NCBI GenBank assembly: GCA_963745595.1
Contig: CAVUYB010000008.1
Coordinates: 62,001 to 126,000, forward strand
DNA: 64,000 bases
Direction of reading: 5' to 3'
From: DASZUK01 sp963745595
Lineage (GTDB): Bacteria; Actinomycetota; Acidimicrobiia; Acidimicrobiales; RAAP-2
The position numbers and the translations under genes were made by a program. Shown here piece by piece: positions 23,743 through 32,356 of the stretch. The notes beneath the pieces are model-generated. The model was not told the DNA's origin and did no database searches. It was given only the letters and a program-made list of their open reading frames with translations. Numbering within the stretch: position 1 is the first letter of the stretch; every line of letters begins with the position of its first letter.

Positions 23743-24362
23743 CCGTCCACCACCTCATCGTCACGTACGGCTACTTCGCGGTCTTCGGCTTCGTGGCCAT
23801 CGAGAGCTTCGGCATCCCGTTGCCCGGGGAGACCGCGCTGATCGCCGCGGCGACGTTTGCCGGCGCCACCCATCACCTCAATGTGTGGGTCATCTTCGCG
23901 GTCGGCGCGGCGGCGGCCATCATCGGTGACACCGCGGGCTACTGGATCGGCAACAAGGGCGGCTACCGCTTGCTGCGCCGGTGGGGTCGGTACGTGCGGT
24001 TCGACGAGCCGAAGATCAAGGTCGCCCGCTACCTGTTCGCGGAGCACGGCGGCAAGGTCGTGTTCTTCGGCCGCTTCGTCTCCGTCCTCCGCACCTACGC
24101 CGCGTTCTTGGCCGGCACGACGAAGATGCACTACCGGCGGTTCCTCGTCTTCAACGCAGCCGGCGGCATCGTGTGGGCGGCCGTCTATACGTTCGGCGCC
24201 TACTTCGCCGGCGGCGTCCTGACCCGGTTCTCGACCCCGGTCAATATCGCCCTGGCCGTCATCGCGGTCATCGCGGTCGTGATCGGCATCGTTTTCCTCC
24301 GGCGGCGCATGGGCGCGCTGGAGGCCGCGGCCGAGAAGGCCTTCCCGGGCCCGCTCGAGTAG
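23718..24362 (+). CDS. DedA family membrane protein
   Basis: About 210 residues with the DedA/SNARE-associated (VTT) pattern: FVAIESFGIPLPGETALIAAATFAG, IIGDTAGYWIGNKGG, and VFFGRFVSVLRTYAAFLAGTTKM, with the Arg-rich motif of helix 3. Four to five helices. Members are proton-driven lipid transporters, including undecaprenyl phosphate flippases. GTG 23718 overlaps the upstream gene by 25 bases; TTG 23739, overlapping its stop, is equally likely and removes 7 residues. Confidence 0.87.
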   Translation: MGRRDAALTVHHLIVTYGYFAVFGFVAIESFGIPLPGETALIAAATFAGATHHLNVWVIFAVGAAAAIIGDTAGYWIGNKGGYRLLRRWGRYVRFDEPKIKVARYLFAEHGGKVVFFGRFVSVLRTYAAFLAGTTKMHYRRFLVFNAAGGIVWAAVYTFGAYFAGGVLTRFSTPVNIALAVIAVIAVVIGIVFLRRRMGALEAAAEKAFPGPLE

Positions 24363-24365
24363 CGA

Positions 24366-25415
24366 TCAGGACTCGTCGGCCAGGTAGAAGCGGGCCGGCA
24401 CACCGAGCTCCCGGCGGACCCGGCCCCGGGACTCCAAGAGCACGAGATGGGCCAGCGTCTCGCCGTTGGCCGCCCGCTGCATGAACGACGGGATGTCGTC
24501 CCACGGCCGTGACCAGTGGAGCGTGAGCGTGAGGTCCCAGGCCGACGTCCCGGGGTTGTCCGCCAGCGCCACCTCGATCTCGGCCAGCCGGTCCGAGTGG
24601 TGGCGCTCGAGCTCGTCGAGCCGCGCCCCGAGGTTGGCGAACCGGTACTCGTGGGCCGGCAGAACCTCTTCGGGGTCGAGGTAACGGATGCGGGCGAGCG
24701 ACTCCAGGTAGTCGCCCAGCGGGTTGGCTTCCTGCTGAGAGTGGAAGGAGATGTTCGGCGTGATCCGCGGCAGGATGTGGTCGCCCGACAGCAGGAGCTG
24801 GTGGCGGTCGCTGTAGAGGCAGACGTGGCCGGGGGAGTGGCCGGGCGTCCATATCGTCCGCAGGTCCCAGCCGGGAAGATCGAGCTTCTGGTCGTCCTCC
24901 AGCAGGACGTCGGGTTCGGCCGCTGTGACGAGTGAGCGGATCTGCATCGATGCCATGGTCAGGTCGGGACGCTTGTCCTCGGGCACCCCGGACAGCGTGA
25001 GCAGCTCGTTCATCCGTTCGACGAGGTCGTCGGTCTCGACGTACCGGGCCTGCAGCAGCACGGCATCGGCCGGATGGAGGCCGACCCACGCTCCCGAGGC
25101 TTCCCGCACCCGGCCGGCCAGCCCGTAGTGGTCGGGGTGGATGTGCGTGACGACGACCGCCCGCACGTCGCCGATCGACCCGCCGGCCTCGGCCAGGCCG
25201 TTGTTGAGGGCGAGCCACGCCTCGTCGGTGTTCCAGCCCGCGTCGACCAGGGCCACGCCGTCGTCGAGCTCGAAGACGTAGACGAGGACATAGCGGAGGG
25301 GGTTGTTCGGGATCGGGACGGGCACCGACCAGAGCCCCGGGCGGACGTGCTCGACCGGGGGCAGAACGTGGCGGTCCCAGGCTTCCTTCTGCAAGGTGCC
25401 GGTGACGGTGATCAC
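24366..25415 (-). CDS. MBL-fold metallo-hydrolase
   Basis: A 349-residue protein with THIHPDH at 90-96 (His91, His93, Asp95, His96), then TPGHSPGHVCLYS and SGDHILPRITPN for the later metal ligands. A C-terminal helical extension (YLESLARIRYLDPEEVLPAHEYRF, ERHHSDRLAEIE) places it with the larger glyoxalase II-like/LACTB2-like hydrolases. GTG 25415 has TACCGT 6 bases upstream and begins just before VITVTGTL. Substrate unknown, probably a thioester or ester. Confidence 0.85.
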   Translation of the reverse strand: MITVTGTLQKEAWDRHVLPPVEHVRPGLWSVPVPIPNNPLRYVLVYVFELDDGVALVDAGWNTDEAWLALNNGLAEAGGSIGDVRAVVVTHIHPDHYGLAGRVREASGAWVGLHPADAVLLQARYVETDDLVERMNELLTLSGVPEDKRPDLTMASMQIRSLVTAAEPDVLLEDDQKLDLPGWDLRTIWTPGHSPGHVCLYSDRHQLLLSGDHILPRITPNISFHSQQEANPLGDYLESLARIRYLDPEEVLPAHEYRFANLGARLDELERHHSDRLAEIEVALADNPGTSAWDLTLTLHWSRPWDDIPSFMQRAANGETLAHLVLLESRGRVRRELGVPARFYLADES

Positions 25416-25421
25416 AACGGC

Positions 25422-25427
25422 ACGGTA
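25422..25427 (-). promoter_or_regulatory. candidate -10 box of the MBL hydrolase gene
   Basis: On the minus strand TACCGT lies 6 bases before GTG 25415. Confidence 0.45.
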
Positions 25428-25522
25428 CACGGAGGGCCCGGAGAGTGGCACGCCTGGGGTTGCGCCGTATGCTTGCAACGCCGGTGAGGTGGCCTCACGG
25501 GGAAGGACAAGGGGGCACCTCG

Positions 25523-26173
25523 ATGGCGGCAGGGGAAACGCAGACGACTACCGACGTATCGGGCGGCGCGTCCGGTGGCGGCACAGCGGGCAAAGGGGCC
25601 GGAGGCACGACGAAGAGCACAGGCAAGGCGCTGCCGGACGTCTCGTGGCGCGTGCTCCTGCTCGTCGTCATCGTGCTGGCCTGCCTGCTCGTGGCCACCC
25701 TGGTCATCGTGTTCCACTACTCCAAGGCATCGACAACGACGTCGGTGCTCGGCGTCGTGATCCCCGTCTTCACCGCCCTCATCGGTGCCGCGCTCGGAAC
25801 GGGGGCCGGCGCGGTCGCCGGGGCGGCCGGGAAGAAGAGCTCCGACCAGCAGCTCGCCACCGCCAACAAGAAGCTTGGCGATTCGCACCAGCAGGCGGCG
25901 ACGCTCAACACCAAGCTGGCTGCCGTCCTCGGAGCGGTGAAGACCGGCATGTCGAGCCCGGCCGGCCAAGCGCGGTTCGTCGTCGCCGCGGCCCCGCCCG
26001 GAGCCGAGCCGGCGACGGCTGGAGCCGGAGGCGCGCCGCCGGCTCCCGGGGACCCGGCGCCGGCCAGCGCGACGCAACCGCCGCCCACCATCGACATCGC
26101 CGATCTCGACGCGATCACCGAGGCGCTTGCCCGCATCCTGTCGACGACGTCACCGACGCCGCCGGTCTCGTAG
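25523..26173 (+). CDS. membrane protein of unknown function with coiled-coil segment
   Basis: A 216-residue protein. A Gly/Thr-rich soluble start of about 40 residues is followed by one strong helix (VLLLVVIVLACLLVATLVIVF), a second glycine-rich hydrophobic segment (GVVIPVFTALIGAALGTGAG), and a helix likely to coil (SSDQQLATANKKLGDSHQQA). The tail is Pro/Ala-rich. No known family is recognised. ATG 25523 has AAGGACAAGGGGG upstream. A strong hairpin starts at its stop. Confidence 0.65.
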   Translation: MAAGETQTTTDVSGGASGGGTAGKGAGGTTKSTGKALPDVSWRVLLLVVIVLACLLVATLVIVFHYSKASTTTSVLGVVIPVFTALIGAALGTGAGAVAGAAGKKSSDQQLATANKKLGDSHQQAATLNTKLAAVLGAVKTGMSSPAGQARFVVAAAPPGAEPATAGAGGAPPAPGDPAPASATQPPPTIDIADLDAITEALARILSTTSPTPPVS

Positions 26174-26200
26174 GGCGGCCCGGACGGCCGGTGGGCCGCC
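26174..26200 (+). terminator. hairpin directly after the stop codon
   Basis: GGCGGCCC (26174-26181) pairs perfectly with GGGCCGCC (26193-26200) around 11 bases. It lies between a plus-strand gene and the 3' end of the minus-strand tRNA-Pro. No T tract. Confidence 0.55.
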
Positions 26201-26224
26201 GGTGTCGATGGGCCCGAGGCCCAG

Positions 26225-26301
26225 TGGTCGGGGAGGGGGGATTCGAACCCCCGACCTCGTGCACCCAAAGCACGTGCGCTACCTGGCTGCGCTACTCCCC
26301 G
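26225..26301 (-). tRNA. tRNA-Pro (anticodon UGG), CCA encoded
   Basis: On the minus strand the acceptor is CGGGGAG/CTCCCCG. The anticodon stem CGTGC/GCACG holds TTTGGGT with anticodon TGG, and the T arm contains TTCGAAT. After A73 the DNA reads CCA, so here the 3' end is encoded, unlike the tRNA-Arg and tRNA-His of this window. Confidence 0.95.
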
Positions 26302-26575
26302 TCGGCCGGCGCTCGGCGCCCGGCCGGTGGCCCAGCGTAGGCGGTTGATGACGGCCGCCGGTGCCCGCCAGAAAGGTCGCGCCATGGATGGACCGCTCGG
26401 GATCCGTATAGCCCGTCTACGTATCGAAAGTACGACACCGTCTTGGCGACCCTGTGCGGTAGCCTGATTGAGATAGAAGAAATTCTTGCATCTTCCCGAT
26501 GAAATTAGGCAAGTCGGGCTCGAGAATTTCGACTATTCCACGGCCGGAGACGGTCTGACATCAAGGGGGGCCCTG

Positions 26576-27898
26576 ATGGGAACGGCATCGTCGAGGATGG
26601 GACCGTCGAGCTGGCGAGGCCGGTGGGGCGGCGCCGGGTTGGCCGTGGCGGTCGGGGCGATCACGCTGTCTGGCGTCGTGCCGGCTACTGCGGGGGCAGC
26701 CAGCACGAGCAGCACGGTTCCCCAGAGCGCGTTCAGCACACACATCGGCGTCACCGCCAACTCGGTGACGGTCGGGAACGTCTCGACGCACGAGATCACA
26801 CTCTTCACCGGCGCGGCGGTTGGTACCGAGGCGTACGCCGACTACATCAACGCCAAGGGCGGCGTGAACGGCCGGAAGATCGTCGTCACAGCCGGTGACG
26901 ACAAGCTCAGCGGGACGATCAACCAGCAGCTCGTCCAGGCGGACATGAGCAAGGACTTCGCGCTCGTCGGCAGCTTCTCCATTACCGCCACATCGGGTGG
27001 CCAGGTGCTGGCCAAGAACCCGGGCATGCCCGACGTGTCGGTCACAGTATCGCCGGCCAACAACCGGCTCCCCAATCTGGTCAGCCCGGTGCCGCTACAG
27101 GGCGGCTGGCAGGAGGGCTCGCTGCTGTGGTTCAAGCAGAAGAACCCGACGGGCGTCCTGAAAACCGGGGTGATGGTGGCCAACGAGCCGGCGGCTGTCG
27201 ACGCCTGGGAAGGCCAGGAAGCGACGATGAAGCATCTCGGCTACCAGATCGCCTACGAGAACACCTTCTCGGAGAGCGCTACGTACAACACATTCGTGGC
27301 CGACGTCGTGGCCATGAAGACGGCGGGCGTCAAGATGCTCTTCATCGAGCAGAATCCGCCGCTCTACGCGGCACCGCTGATCAAGGCGATGAACGCCGAG
27401 CACTTCAAGCCGATGGTCATTCTCGGGGCGTCGACGTACAGCGACACACTGATCACAAAGTCCGGCGGCCCGAGCGCGGTCGACGGGATGTACCTGGAGC
27501 AGAACCTGTCGATGTACCTCGGGACCGACTCGAAAGCGATCCCGGCGGTGACAACGTTCCTGCACTGGGTCCAGGTGGCCGACCCCGGATGGAAACCGGA
27601 TCTCTTCACGATGTACGGCTGGCTGTCGGGCGAGCTGTTCGCCCAGGCGCTCCAGAACGCCGGCCAGGACCCGAGCCGTGGCTCGCTCCTCCAGGCGCTC
27701 TCGAAGGTCACGAGCTTCACCGGTGGCAACCTGACCGCACCGACCAATCCGGCGAAGAAGACGATCTCCAACTGCTACCTGCTCGGGCAGATCAAGAACG
27801 GGCAGTGGACCCGATTGACAGACCCGCCGGTGGACAGCAGCACCCATGGCTACCGGTGCAATGACCAGTACTACGTCCCGCCGGGCACCGCCTACTAG
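26576..27898 (+). CDS. ABC transporter substrate-binding protein, branched-chain amino acid type
   Basis: A 440-residue secreted protein of the Peripla_BP_6 (LivJ-like) class. A signal peptide covers about 1-43 (GLAVAVGAITLSGVVPATAG ending in AGA) and has no lipobox Cys, unusual for a Gram-positive binding protein. FTGAAVGTEAYADYINAKGG (domain I start), LVGSFSITATSGGQVL and VMVANEPAAVDAWEGQEA follow. AAGGGGGG before ATG 26576 decides the start. No permease or ATPase genes are near. The 270 bases upstream are AT-richer than their surroundings and may hold a regulated promoter. The ligand is unknown. Confidence 0.85.
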   Translation: MGTASSRMGPSSWRGRWGGAGLAVAVGAITLSGVVPATAGAASTSSTVPQSAFSTHIGVTANSVTVGNVSTHEITLFTGAAVGTEAYADYINAKGGVNGRKIVVTAGDDKLSGTINQQLVQADMSKDFALVGSFSITATSGGQVLAKNPGMPDVSVTVSPANNRLPNLVSPVPLQGGWQEGSLLWFKQKNPTGVLKTGVMVANEPAAVDAWEGQEATMKHLGYQIAYENTFSESATYNTFVADVVAMKTAGVKMLFIEQNPPLYAAPLIKAMNAEHFKPMVILGASTYSDTLITKSGGPSAVDGMYLEQNLSMYLGTDSKAIPAVTTFLHWVQVADPGWKPDLFTMYGWLSGELFAQALQNAGQDPSRGSLLQALSKVTSFTGGNLTAPTNPAKKTISNCYLLGQIKNGQWTRLTDPPVDSSTHGYRCNDQYYVPPGTAY

Positions 27899-27926
27899 GC
27901 GTATTCGAGCTGCCGAACAGTTGTCG

Positions 27927-28973
27927 TCAGGCGGCCTGTGTCCCCGCGGCTTGCGCGGGCCCGTCGAGGAGGTCGATGACGGCCTCTTCGATCGATCGGC
28001 GGCGGTCGTTCTGCGGGAGATCGACGAGCGGCGGCAGTTGGGTCAGCCGATCAGCGATCGTCTCGCCGGAGTCGAAGCGGTCGATGACGCGGGGGTCGAC
28101 GTAGGCGGAGCGACAGACCGCCGGCGTGTTGCCGAGCTGCTCGGCCACCGCGGCCACCGCGGCGGCGACCGCCCGTCGCCGACCGGTGCGCGACGCGGGC
28201 ACGACCTCCTGTCCGGCCAGAGCGGCAGCAGCCAGGACCGTGGCCGACCACGTCCGGAAGTCCTTGGCCGAGTACTGCTCGCCGACGACCGCCTTGATGT
28301 ACATGTTGACGTCGTCGGCGTGGACGGCCACCCACCGCCGACCGTCCTGGTAGGCGAAGAGGTTCGGGCCACCCGACCGACGCCGGCGCAGTGCCGCCAC
28401 CACCTCCTGGCTGATCGGGTCCCGGACCTCGAGCGCCCGCTCGATGGAGCCCTTGGCCGGGTAGTCGAAGGCCATGACGCCCTTCCGGATGGTGACGTGC
28501 TCCTTCCGGAGGCTGGCCACGCCGAACGTCTCGTGCTCGGCCGCGTACTCCTCTCCGCCGATCCGGAAGAACCCGACATCCAACAGGCGGACGATGGCCG
28601 CCAGCACCCGGTCCCTTCCCAACCCTTCCGCGGCCAGGTCGGCCGCGACCTTCCGCCGTAGACGAGGCAGCACCGCGGCGAAGGCGAGAACCCGCTCGAA
28701 CTTCTCCCGGTCCCGGTGGACGCGCCAGTCGTCGTGATACCGGTACTGCCGTCGGCCGGCGGCGTCCGTGCCGATGGCTTGGATGTGGCCGTTGGGCCAA
28801 GGACAGATCCACACGTCGACCCAGGCCGGCGGGACGGCCAGGCGGCGGATGCGTTCGAGGGTCGCCTCGTCGGTCACCGCCTGTCCGTCGGGATAGGCGT
28901 AGCTGAAGCCCTTGCCCCGCCGGCGGCGGGAGATGCCGGGACCGGCGCAGTGGGACTTTCGGAGACGGGCCAT
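27927..28973 (-). CDS. DNA topoisomerase IB (poxvirus-like)
   Basis: A 348-residue bacterial TopIB. GKGFSYAYPDG opens the N-terminal domain; RIGGEEYAAEHETFGVASLRKEHV carries the first catalytic Arg; the Lys loop follows in KGVMAFDYPAKG; SAKDFRTW holds the second Arg; and the nucleophile is Tyr291 in CRSAYVDPRVIDRF. It relaxes supercoils by single-strand cleavage with a 3'-phosphotyrosine link. ATG 28973 begins with MARLRKSH; upstream in-frame codons reach 29054 but overlap the divergent region. It converges on the binding protein gene with only 28 bases between stops. Confidence 0.92.
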   Translation of the reverse strand: MARLRKSHCAGPGISRRRRGKGFSYAYPDGQAVTDEATLERIRRLAVPPAWVDVWICPWPNGHIQAIGTDAAGRRQYRYHDDWRVHRDREKFERVLAFAAVLPRLRRKVAADLAAEGLGRDRVLAAIVRLLDVGFFRIGGEEYAAEHETFGVASLRKEHVTIRKGVMAFDYPAKGSIERALEVRDPISQEVVAALRRRRSGGPNLFAYQDGRRWVAVHADDVNMYIKAVVGEQYSAKDFRTWSATVLAAAALAGQEVVPASRTGRRRAVAAAVAAVAEQLGNTPAVCRSAYVDPRVIDRFDSGETIADRLTQLPPLVDLPQNDRRRSIEEAVIDLLDGPAQAAGTQAA

Positions 28974-29119
28974 GGCCCAGCTATCCCCAACGGCCCGGCG
29001 CTCGATACATCGGTCGACGGGCAGTTGGTCGAGTGGACGGCGACGGTCGACCAACGCCGGCGCATGGGGACGATCGACGTTTCGCGTGTGGCGTTGGCCA
29101 GGAAGGGAATGGTTTACCT

Positions 29120-29599
29120 GTGACGACCCAAGAGCCGACCGACGCCGCCTCGTCGCCGACGGCGACCCCGGCGCCCTCTGCCGAGCGCGGCCCCCGACGC
29201 CTCGGCCGACCGCGAGCCGGCCGCTCGAAAGGAGCGCACACCAGATTGAGCGCCACGTGGACGGCGGTCGTCGTCGCGGTGGTGGTCCTGATCTTCCTCG
29301 TGATCTTCATCGCCCAGAACACCCAGAGCGCCGAGGTCAACTATCTCGGCGCTCACGGTCACGCGTCGACGGCGGTGGTGATCCTGATCGCCGCGTTGGC
29401 CGGGGCGGTCATCGTGATCGTCGTCGCCGGCGCCCGGCTCCTGCAGGTGCGTCGGCGAGCCCGAAGGACATCGCAGATCGCTGCCGCGTCACCGTCGGTC
29501 CCGGTGTCGAGCGTTCCGGTGCCGGATGACGCCGCCGAGCCGTCTCCACCGACGACGGCGCCCGTCGAACCGGCGCAAGACGCGCCGGACCTCGGATAG
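29120..29599 (+). CDS. LapA-domain (DUF1049) membrane protein
   Basis: A 159-residue protein with a Pro/Ala/Arg-rich cytoplasmic N-terminus and two membrane helices: TAVVVAVVVLIFLVIFIAQNTQS, then VVILIAALAGAVIVIVVAGARLLQVRRRAR. The IAQN motif between them is the LapA signature. A Pro/Ser-rich tail follows. In E. coli LapA links to LPS assembly with LapB; in Gram-positives its role is unknown. GTG 29120 is preceded by GGAAGGG. Confidence 0.82.
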   Translation: MTTQEPTDAASSPTATPAPSAERGPRRLGRPRAGRSKGAHTRLSATWTAVVVAVVVLIFLVIFIAQNTQSAEVNYLGAHGHASTAVVILIAALAGAVIVIVVAGARLLQVRRRARRTSQIAAASPSVPVSSVPVPDDAAEPSPPTTAPVEPAQDAPDLG

Positions 29600-29632
29600 A
29601 CCGCGGACCCCGACCGGGTCGCGATCCTCGGT

Positions 29633-29655
29633 GAGGTCCGGGGTTACCGGACCTC
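29633..29655. terminator. hairpin between convergent genes
   Basis: GAGGTCCGG (29633-29641) pairs perfectly with CCGGACCTC (29647-29655) around GGTTA. It lies 33 bases after the LapA-like stop and 15 bases before the end of the DUF5679 gene, so it may serve both. Confidence 0.65.
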
Positions 29656-29670
29656 AGAGAACGAGGTTTG

Positions 29671-29823
29671 TCAGGACTTCTTGCCGAGGATGCGGTTCAT
29701 CTTGGTCCCGCAGACCGGGCAGGCCCCCTGAGCGGCCCGCCGACCGTTGGCCAGCTCGACTTCCTGCCCGTCGAACGTGCGCTTCTCCCGGCACTTGACG
29801 CAGTAGCCCTCGTAGTCCGCCAT
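29671..29823 (-). CDS. DUF5679 small zinc-ribbon protein
   Basis: A 50-residue protein, MADYEGYCVKCREKRTF at the start and ACPVCGTKMNRILGKK at the end: two CxxC pairs forming a zinc ribbon, exactly the DUF5679 family found across Actinobacteria next to unrelated genes. GAGAGGAG precedes ATG 29823 at the right distance. An in-frame extension to 29892 lacks coding character. Role unknown. Confidence 0.88.
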   Translation of the reverse strand: MADYEGYCVKCREKRTFDGQEVELANGRRAAQGACPVCGTKMNRILGKKS

Positions 29824-30008
29824 CACGACTCCTCTCCGCTCTATCGGCCGAACCCCCGGGCCTTCCGTGACCCGCTTCGGCCCGGTCGGCAACGGATCGA
29901 CGCTATCGCCGGCCTCCTTTCGGTCGGTGGATGGTCACGTCCCGATCGCCGGGCGGTCACCGACGACGCGCCACGTCCGCGGCTCGGCCATCCGGGCCGA
30001 CGACCCCG

Positions 30009-30014
30009 TACGAT
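30009..30014 (+). promoter_or_regulatory. candidate -10 box of the MDMPI-like gene
   Basis: TACGAT lies 6 bases before GTG 30021. Confidence 0.45.
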
Positions 30015-30020
30015 GGCCGC

Positions 30021-30839
30021 GTGGCCGGACCGTTCGCAGAGCCCGTCGTCGACGCGCTCGACGAGGTCTGGCGCTCGATCGTCGACGCCGGCGACGGGAT
30101 CGACGCCGCCGACTGGGACCGGCCGACCGACTGTCCCGGCTGGACCGTGCGGGACCAGCTCTCCCATCTGATCGGCATCGAACGGACGCTCCTCGGCGAC
30201 GCCGCGCCGATGCTCGACGAGGCCGTGCCGGCCCACGTGAAGAACGCCATCGGTGAGATGAACGAGGCGTGGGTCGCCGCCCGCCGATCCTGGCCGGGCG
30301 CCGAGGTGCTCGCCGAGTTCCAGGCCGTCACCGCCCGCCGGCTCGATCAGCTGGCCGGGTTCGGGCCCGAGCAGTTCGACCTCGTCGGCTGGAGCCCGGT
30401 CGGCGAGGTCCCGTACCGGGAGTTCATGGCCGTCCGCGTCTTCGACTGCTGGGCGCACGAGCAGGACCTCCGTCGCGCCCTCGACCGCCCGGGCGGTCGA
30501 GGTGGGGCCGGGGAGGCGACGACGCTCGACCGGGTCGACTCGTTCCTCGGCTACGTCGTCGGTCGCAAGGTCGGCGCGCCCGAGGGGACGAGCGTCGTCT
30601 GGGACGTCGCCGGGCCGCTACCCCGGCACGTCGCGCTCGCCGTCGTCGACGGCCGCGCCCGGCCGACCGACGCGCCCGACCGACCGACCGTCGGCTTCGT
30701 CCTCGACGCGATGACGTACTGGCGCCTCGGCTGTGGGCGGACGACGGCCGACGCGGCGCTCGCCGATGGCGCGGTCACCGTCACCGGCGATGTCGAGCTC
30801 GGGCGACGGGTGCTCGATGCCATGAACGTCCTCATGTGA
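30021..30839 (+). CDS. maleylpyruvate isomerase family mycothiol-dependent enzyme (DinB-like)
   Basis: A 272-residue protein. DRPTDCPGWTVRDQLSHLIGIE carries the first metal His and MAVRVFDCWAHEQDLRRAL the second cluster (His-x3-Asp), the DinB/MDMPI metal site. The last 80 residues are the smaller C-terminal SCP2-like domain (VTVTGDVELGRRVLDAMNVLM). Such proteins use mycothiol, the main thiol of Actinobacteria, for isomerase or transferase reactions; the substrate here is unknown. GTG 30021 follows a -10-like TACGAT. Confidence 0.85.
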   Translation: MAGPFAEPVVDALDEVWRSIVDAGDGIDAADWDRPTDCPGWTVRDQLSHLIGIERTLLGDAAPMLDEAVPAHVKNAIGEMNEAWVAARRSWPGAEVLAEFQAVTARRLDQLAGFGPEQFDLVGWSPVGEVPYREFMAVRVFDCWAHEQDLRRALDRPGGRGGAGEATTLDRVDSFLGYVVGRKVGAPEGTSVVWDVAGPLPRHVALAVVDGRARPTDAPDRPTVGFVLDAMTYWRLGCGRTTADAALADGAVTVTGDVELGRRVLDAMNVLM

Positions 30840-30958
30840 CCGACCGCCGGCTCCCCGCCGGTTCCGGGCCGGCCGCCGCCGCGGGCGGGCCCCCGCGAGG
30901 GCGTCGGGGCCTTCGGTCGGGGAGGCCCGTCGATCGCCGGTAGAGTGAGGGCTCCGTT

Positions 30959-32356
30959 ATGCGAGCTACCGCCGAACCCGTCGAAGGCAACAAGGTCCGC
31001 CTGTCGGTCGAAATCGACGAGGCCGAGGTCGACCAGGCACTGGACGACACCGTCCGCACGATCGCCCAACAGGCCCGGATCCCGGGGTTCCGCCCCGGCA
31101 AGGTGCCGCGCCAGATCCTCGAGGCTCGGATGGGCGGGGCCCAGGCCCTGCGGTCCGAGGCGCTGCGCGAGGTCATCCCCGACCTCTACGCCAAGGCGCT
31201 CGTCGAGGCCGCGGTCGACCCGATCGCCCCGCCCGAGATCGACATCACCGGCGGCGAAGACGCCGGCGCGGTCAGCTTCGACGCCGTCGTCGAGGTCCGC
31301 CCGATCGTCGGCATCCCCGGCTACAACGGCCTGCAGGCCACCGTGCCGTCCCTGGTCGTCGACGACGCCGAGGTCGACGGCCAGGTCGACCGGATGCGCG
31401 AGACCGAGGCCGAGCTCGTCGAGGTGTCCCGGGCGGCCACCGACGGCGACAACGTGACGATCGACCTGCACGGCGACGCCAACGGGCAGGAGGTCGTGTC
31501 CGTCGACGACTATCTCTACGAGGTCGGCAGCGGCACGGTCGTCCCCGAGCTCGACCAGCAGCTCCGCGGGGCGAAGGTCGGCGACATCCTCCAGTTCTCC
31601 GCCGCCCCGGCCGGCTCGCCCGACGTGGCCTTCCGCGTGCTCGTCAAGGACGTAAAGGAGAAGAAACTCCCTGACCTCACCGACGAGTGGGCCGCCGAGA
31701 GCTCGGAGTTCGAGACCGTCGACGCCCTCCGTGACGACCTGCGGGCCCGGATCGCCCGGGTCCGGGTCCTCCAGGCCCAGATGGCCCTGCGGGAGAGCGC
31801 GGTCGCCGCGCTCGTCGGCCTCGTCGACGACGATGAGGTGCCCGACGTCCTCATCGACGAGGAGGTCCGCGAGCGGGTCCACGACCTCAGCCACCGCCTC
31901 GACGAGCAGCGGCTGAGCATCGACCAGTTCCTCCAGGCCACCGGCCGGACCGGTGACGATCTCGTCGCCGAGGTCCGCGAGGAGGCTCGGCGGTCCGTCA
32001 AGGCCGACCTGGCCCTCCGGGCGCTGGCCGAGGTCGAGGCGCTCGACGTCACCGACGACGAGTTCGACACCGAGCTCGAGGCGATGGCCGCCCGGATGGA
32101 GATCACCCCGGCCCTGGTCAGAGAGCAGCTCGCGAAGGCCGGCCGGACCGCCGCGGTACGCTCGGAGCAGCGCAAAGCCAAGGCGCTGACCTGGCTGATC
32201 GACCATATCGACGTCGTCGACGAGAACGGCGTCCCGATAGATCGGGCCGACCTCGAGGTCGAGGCGGCGTCGGCGGACGGCACCGACGCCGGGGCGGAGC
32301 CGGTAGACCGGGATCAAACGGACGAGACGGAAGCGACCGGGGAGGCCGGACGATGA
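30959..32356 (+). CDS. tig: trigger factor
   Basis: A 465-residue ribosome-bound chaperone and peptidyl-prolyl isomerase. The N-terminal ribosome-binding domain has IPGFRPGKVPRQILEARMG (about 41-59), close to the GFRxGKxP signature. The FKBP-type domain follows (ATDGDNVTIDLHG; LPDLTDEWAAESSEFETVDAL), then the long helical C-domain. The tail from about 435 is acidic and low-complexity. TAGAGT at 30941-30946 may be its -10 box. It overlaps clpP by 4 bases (ATGA), so translation of chaperone and protease is linked. Confidence 0.97.
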   Translation: MRATAEPVEGNKVRLSVEIDEAEVDQALDDTVRTIAQQARIPGFRPGKVPRQILEARMGGAQALRSEALREVIPDLYAKALVEAAVDPIAPPEIDITGGEDAGAVSFDAVVEVRPIVGIPGYNGLQATVPSLVVDDAEVDGQVDRMRETEAELVEVSRAATDGDNVTIDLHGDANGQEVVSVDDYLYEVGSGTVVPELDQQLRGAKVGDILQFSAAPAGSPDVAFRVLVKDVKEKKLPDLTDEWAAESSEFETVDALRDDLRARIARVRVLQAQMALRESAVAALVGLVDDDEVPDVLIDEEVRERVHDLSHRLDEQRLSIDQFLQATGRTGDDLVAEVREEARRSVKADLALRALAEVEALDVTDDEFDTELEAMAARMEITPALVREQLAKAGRTAAVRSEQRKAKALTWLIDHIDVVDENGVPIDRADLEVEAASADGTDAGAEPVDRDQTDETEATGEAGR

